From positions 124,001-188,000 of the forward strand of contig NZ_VOGO01000006.1 in the NCBI RefSeq assembly GCF_007923355.1: DNA of 64,000 nt. The letters run 5' to 3'. Source of the DNA: Falsiphaeobacter marinintestinus (GTDB taxonomy: Bacteria > Pseudomonadota > Alphaproteobacteria > Rhodobacterales > Rhodobacteraceae). This document shows positions 62,296 through 64,000 of this stretch, one piece after another; the first letter of the stretch is position 1, and every line of letters starts with the position of its first letter. Both the position numbers and the translations under genes were made by a program. The notes under the pieces are model-generated. The model was not told where the DNA came from. It made no database searches and worked only from the letters and a program-made list of their open reading frames with translations.

Positions 62296-63138
62296 TTGAA
62301 CGCTTATTTCCGCCCGGACACATTGGCCGAGGCACTGGACGTCCTTGAGACTGAATCTGTCACCGTTGCGGCGGGCTGTACAGACCTGTTCCCGGCGACC
62401 GAACGCCCGACCTTGCCGGGGTCGATTCTGGACATCACGGCGATTCCGGGCTTGCGCGGCGTTCAGCAGACTGCGGATGGCTGGCGGATTGGGGCGACGG
62501 CGTCGTGGGCCGACATCATCCGGGCCGACCTGCCGCCGGCGTTTGATATGCTGCAACAGGCCGGGCGCGAAGTTGGGTCGGTGCAGATCCAGACCGCAGG
62601 CACGATCGCGGGAAATTTGTGCAACGCATCTCCTGCAGCTGATGGCGTGCCGCCGTTGCTGGCATTGGATGCGTCGGTTGAATTGACGTCGAAAACCGGC
62701 ACGCGGTGCCTTCCACTGTCGTCCTTTGTGATCGGGGTCCGGCAAACGGCTTTGGTCCCCGGAGAACTTGTCAGTGCGATCACCATACCCAACTCGGCGG
62801 GCGAAGGGGCAAGCCGGTTTCTCAAACTGGGGGCCCGACGGTACCTTGTGATCTCGATTGCGATGGTGGCGGTTCGCCTGTCTGTTCGATCCGACAAAAT
62901 CGCGTCGGCAGCGATTGCTGTCGGGGCGTGTAGCCCAGTGGCGCAAAGGCTGGATATGCTGGAAGCCAGGTTGATCGGACTGCCGGTTGGCGGGGTTGCC
63001 AAGGCCATCACCGGTGATGTCGTGTCGCCATCCCTGTCCCCGATTGATGACGTGCGCGGGGATGCAGGATATCGTGAAGATGCCGCCATTGAGCTGATCC
63101 AACGTGCCGTCACACGGGCGGTGGAGGATGTGTCATGA
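62296..63138 (+). CDS. Molybdenum hydroxylase FAD-binding (medium) subunit
   Basis: A 280-residue protein of the CO dehydrogenase/xanthine dehydrogenase FAD-subunit family. It has FAD motifs AAGCTDLFP (about 28-36) and the TAGTIAGNLCNASPAADGVPPLLALDA stretch (about 99-125), followed by the C-terminal CO_deh_flav domain. It passes electrons from the iron-sulfur clusters of its partner to an acceptor. The start is TTG 62296 after GAGGAG; the nearby ATG 62288 is out of frame. It overlaps the next gene by four bases. Confidence 0.9.
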   Translation: MNAYFRPDTLAEALDVLETESVTVAAGCTDLFPATERPTLPGSILDITAIPGLRGVQQTADGWRIGATASWADIIRADLPPAFDMLQQAGREVGSVQIQTAGTIAGNLCNASPAADGVPPLLALDASVELTSKTGTRCLPLSSFVIGVRQTALVPGELVSAITIPNSAGEGASRFLKLGARRYLVISIAMVAVRLSVRSDKIASAAIAVGACSPVAQRLDMLEARLIGLPVGGVAKAITGDVVSPSLSPIDDVRGDAGYREDAAIELIQRAVTRAVEDVS

Positions 63139-64000
63139 AAGACCTACCGGGCATCGCCCTGACCGTGAATGGCGCACAGGCGCATCTGGACGTTCATCCG
63201 GGCCGTCGCCTGTCCGAAGTTCTGCGCGAGGATCTGGGCCTGAAGGGCACCAAGGTTGGCTGTGATGCGGGCGATTGCGGTGCGTGTACCGTCTTGATCG
63301 ATGGCGCTCCGGTGTGTGCGTGCCTGACACCCGTGGCGCGCGTGCAGGGCGCGGAGGTGACGACTGTTGAGGGCATCGCCACCGTTCCGGGCCTGCAAGA
63401 GGCGTTTCTGCGTCATGGCGCGGCGCAATGCGGGATCTGCACGCCCGGAATGCTTGTTGCGGCCTCGGCTTTGCTGAGCCGGACAGATACGCCGTCGCGG
63501 GCCGACGTCGAAGACGCTTTGGGCGGTGTGTTGTGCCGCTGCACAGGCTATGCCAAGATTATCGACGCCGTGTTGGATGTTTCCGGGGCAGGGGATCCGT
63601 TGGTCCCCGAAGCAGGCGCTGCCATTGGCGCACCGGTTCGCAGGTTGGACGGTGGTCCGAAGGTGGACGGAACCGAAGTGTTCGGTGCTGATTTCGCCCC
63701 CGAGGGTGCCTTGCTGGTCAAAGCGATCCGCTCGCCCCATTTCGCGGGCGGGTTTTCGTTCGGCGATATCGATGCCTGGGCCGAAACCAACCAGGTGCGG
63801 GTGTTCACGGCGCGCGATATCCCTGGACGCAATCGGTTCAGCGTGATCCCTGCGTTTGTTGACCAACCGGCATTGGCCGATGGGGTCGTCCGGATGCGGG
63901 GCGAGGCGGTTGCCGTGATCGCAGGCCCCCCCGACGTGGTCGAGCATTTGGATCTGTCCGGGTTTCCGGTACAATGGGACCAGCAAGACCCGATCATGAC
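63135..64000 (+). CDS. Fused 2Fe-2S / molybdopterin-binding hydroxylase subunit (partial)
   Basis: The frame starts at ATG 63135 and runs off the window after 288 codons. Residues 1-155 are a two-cluster ferredoxin part: GCDAGDCGACTVLIDG (plant type, with further C in VCAC) and QCGICTPGM plus LCRCTGYAKI. From about residue 175, RRLDGGPKVDGTEVFGADFAPEGALLVKAIRSPHF begins a xanthine dehydrogenase-type Mo-binding domain. The family hydroxylates N-heterocycles or aldehydes with water as oxygen source. Fusion of FeS and Mo parts leaves the FAD subunit separate. Catalytic Glu lies outside the window. Confidence 0.9.
   Translation, partial: MKDLPGIALTVNGAQAHLDVHPGRRLSEVLREDLGLKGTKVGCDAGDCGACTVLIDGAPVCACLTPVARVQGAEVTTVEGIATVPGLQEAFLRHGAAQCGICTPGMLVAASALLSRTDTPSRADVEDALGGVLCRCTGYAKIIDAVLDVSGAGDPLVPEAGAAIGAPVRRLDGGPKVDGTEVFGADFAPEGALLVKAIRSPHFAGGFSFGDIDAWAETNQVRVFTARDIPGRNRFSVIPAFVDQPALADGVVRMRGEAVAVIAGPPDVVEHLDLSGFPVQWDQQDPIM

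Overview
The window reads as chromosomal DNA of an alphaproteobacterium of the Rhodobacteraceae (Roseobacter group). The evidence is the GC-rich, tightly packed genes, DUF6173- and DmdC-like proteins, several LIV-type ABC and TRAP transporters, a 44-residue aa3 oxidase subunit IV, and acyl-CoA, phenylacetate and molybdenum-hydroxylase catabolism. This placement comes from gene content alone. I see no rRNA, tRNA, CRISPR array or prophage.

Layout. 1-11.2 kb: housekeeping and envelope genes: RND efflux permease tail, Nudix hydrolase, DsbD-N-like protein, YqgE, Sua5/TsaC, a DmdC-like acyl-CoA dehydrogenase with a metallo-beta-lactamase-fold protein, DUF6173, a membrane-anchored glycerophosphodiesterase overlapping a secreted phospholipase-A2-like protein, oxidase subunit IV, a lipoprotein and azlCD. 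11.2-17.8 kb: thioesterase, a complete livKHMGF-type ABC transporter and an acyl-CoA dehydrogenase. 17.8-19.2 kb: a sugar-modification pair (GT2 and an RmlC-like cupin). 19.4-25.4 kb: a TetR-led beta-oxidation operon. 25.4-26.9 kb: cysG. 27.0-33.1 kb: a TetR-led TRAP transporter operon with a cyclase-family hydrolase, an FAH-family hydrolase and OsmC, headed by a 28-bp palindrome. 33.2-37.9 kb: MOSC protein, then a fused indolepyruvate-type ferredoxin oxidoreductase divergent from an Lrp/AsnC regulator.

37.9-39.6 kb: an insertion element with 25-bp imperfect inverted ends and a perfect 8-bp target duplication. It carries an internally deleted IS1595-like transposase and an unrecognised secreted passenger protein, and it landed on the stop codon of the Lrp gene. 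39.6-41.3 kb: sulfatase. 41.5-46.8 kb: phenylacetate genes paaZ / paaG-paaI-paaK-paaR around a palindromic operator. 46.9-50.4 kb: an SDR dehydrogenase, then pxpBCA (5-oxoprolinase).

50.5-64.0 kb looks like one catabolic island: hyuAB (ATP-dependent cyclic-amide hydrolase type), a PCuAC-like protein with a polytopic membrane protein, a Tat-exported binding protein with LivHMGF-type components, a VOC protein, a MarR regulator, and a molybdenum hydroxylase (FAD subunit plus a fused 2Fe-2S/Mo subunit running off the window). A shared motif close to GTTTGYACACTAACARATA lies upstream of the transporter and of the hydroxylase, and a weaker version lies upstream of hyuA. I infer a MarR-controlled regulon for uptake, hydroxylation and ring opening of an unidentified N-heterocyclic compound. 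This island and the passenger-bearing IS element are the most interesting parts of the window.
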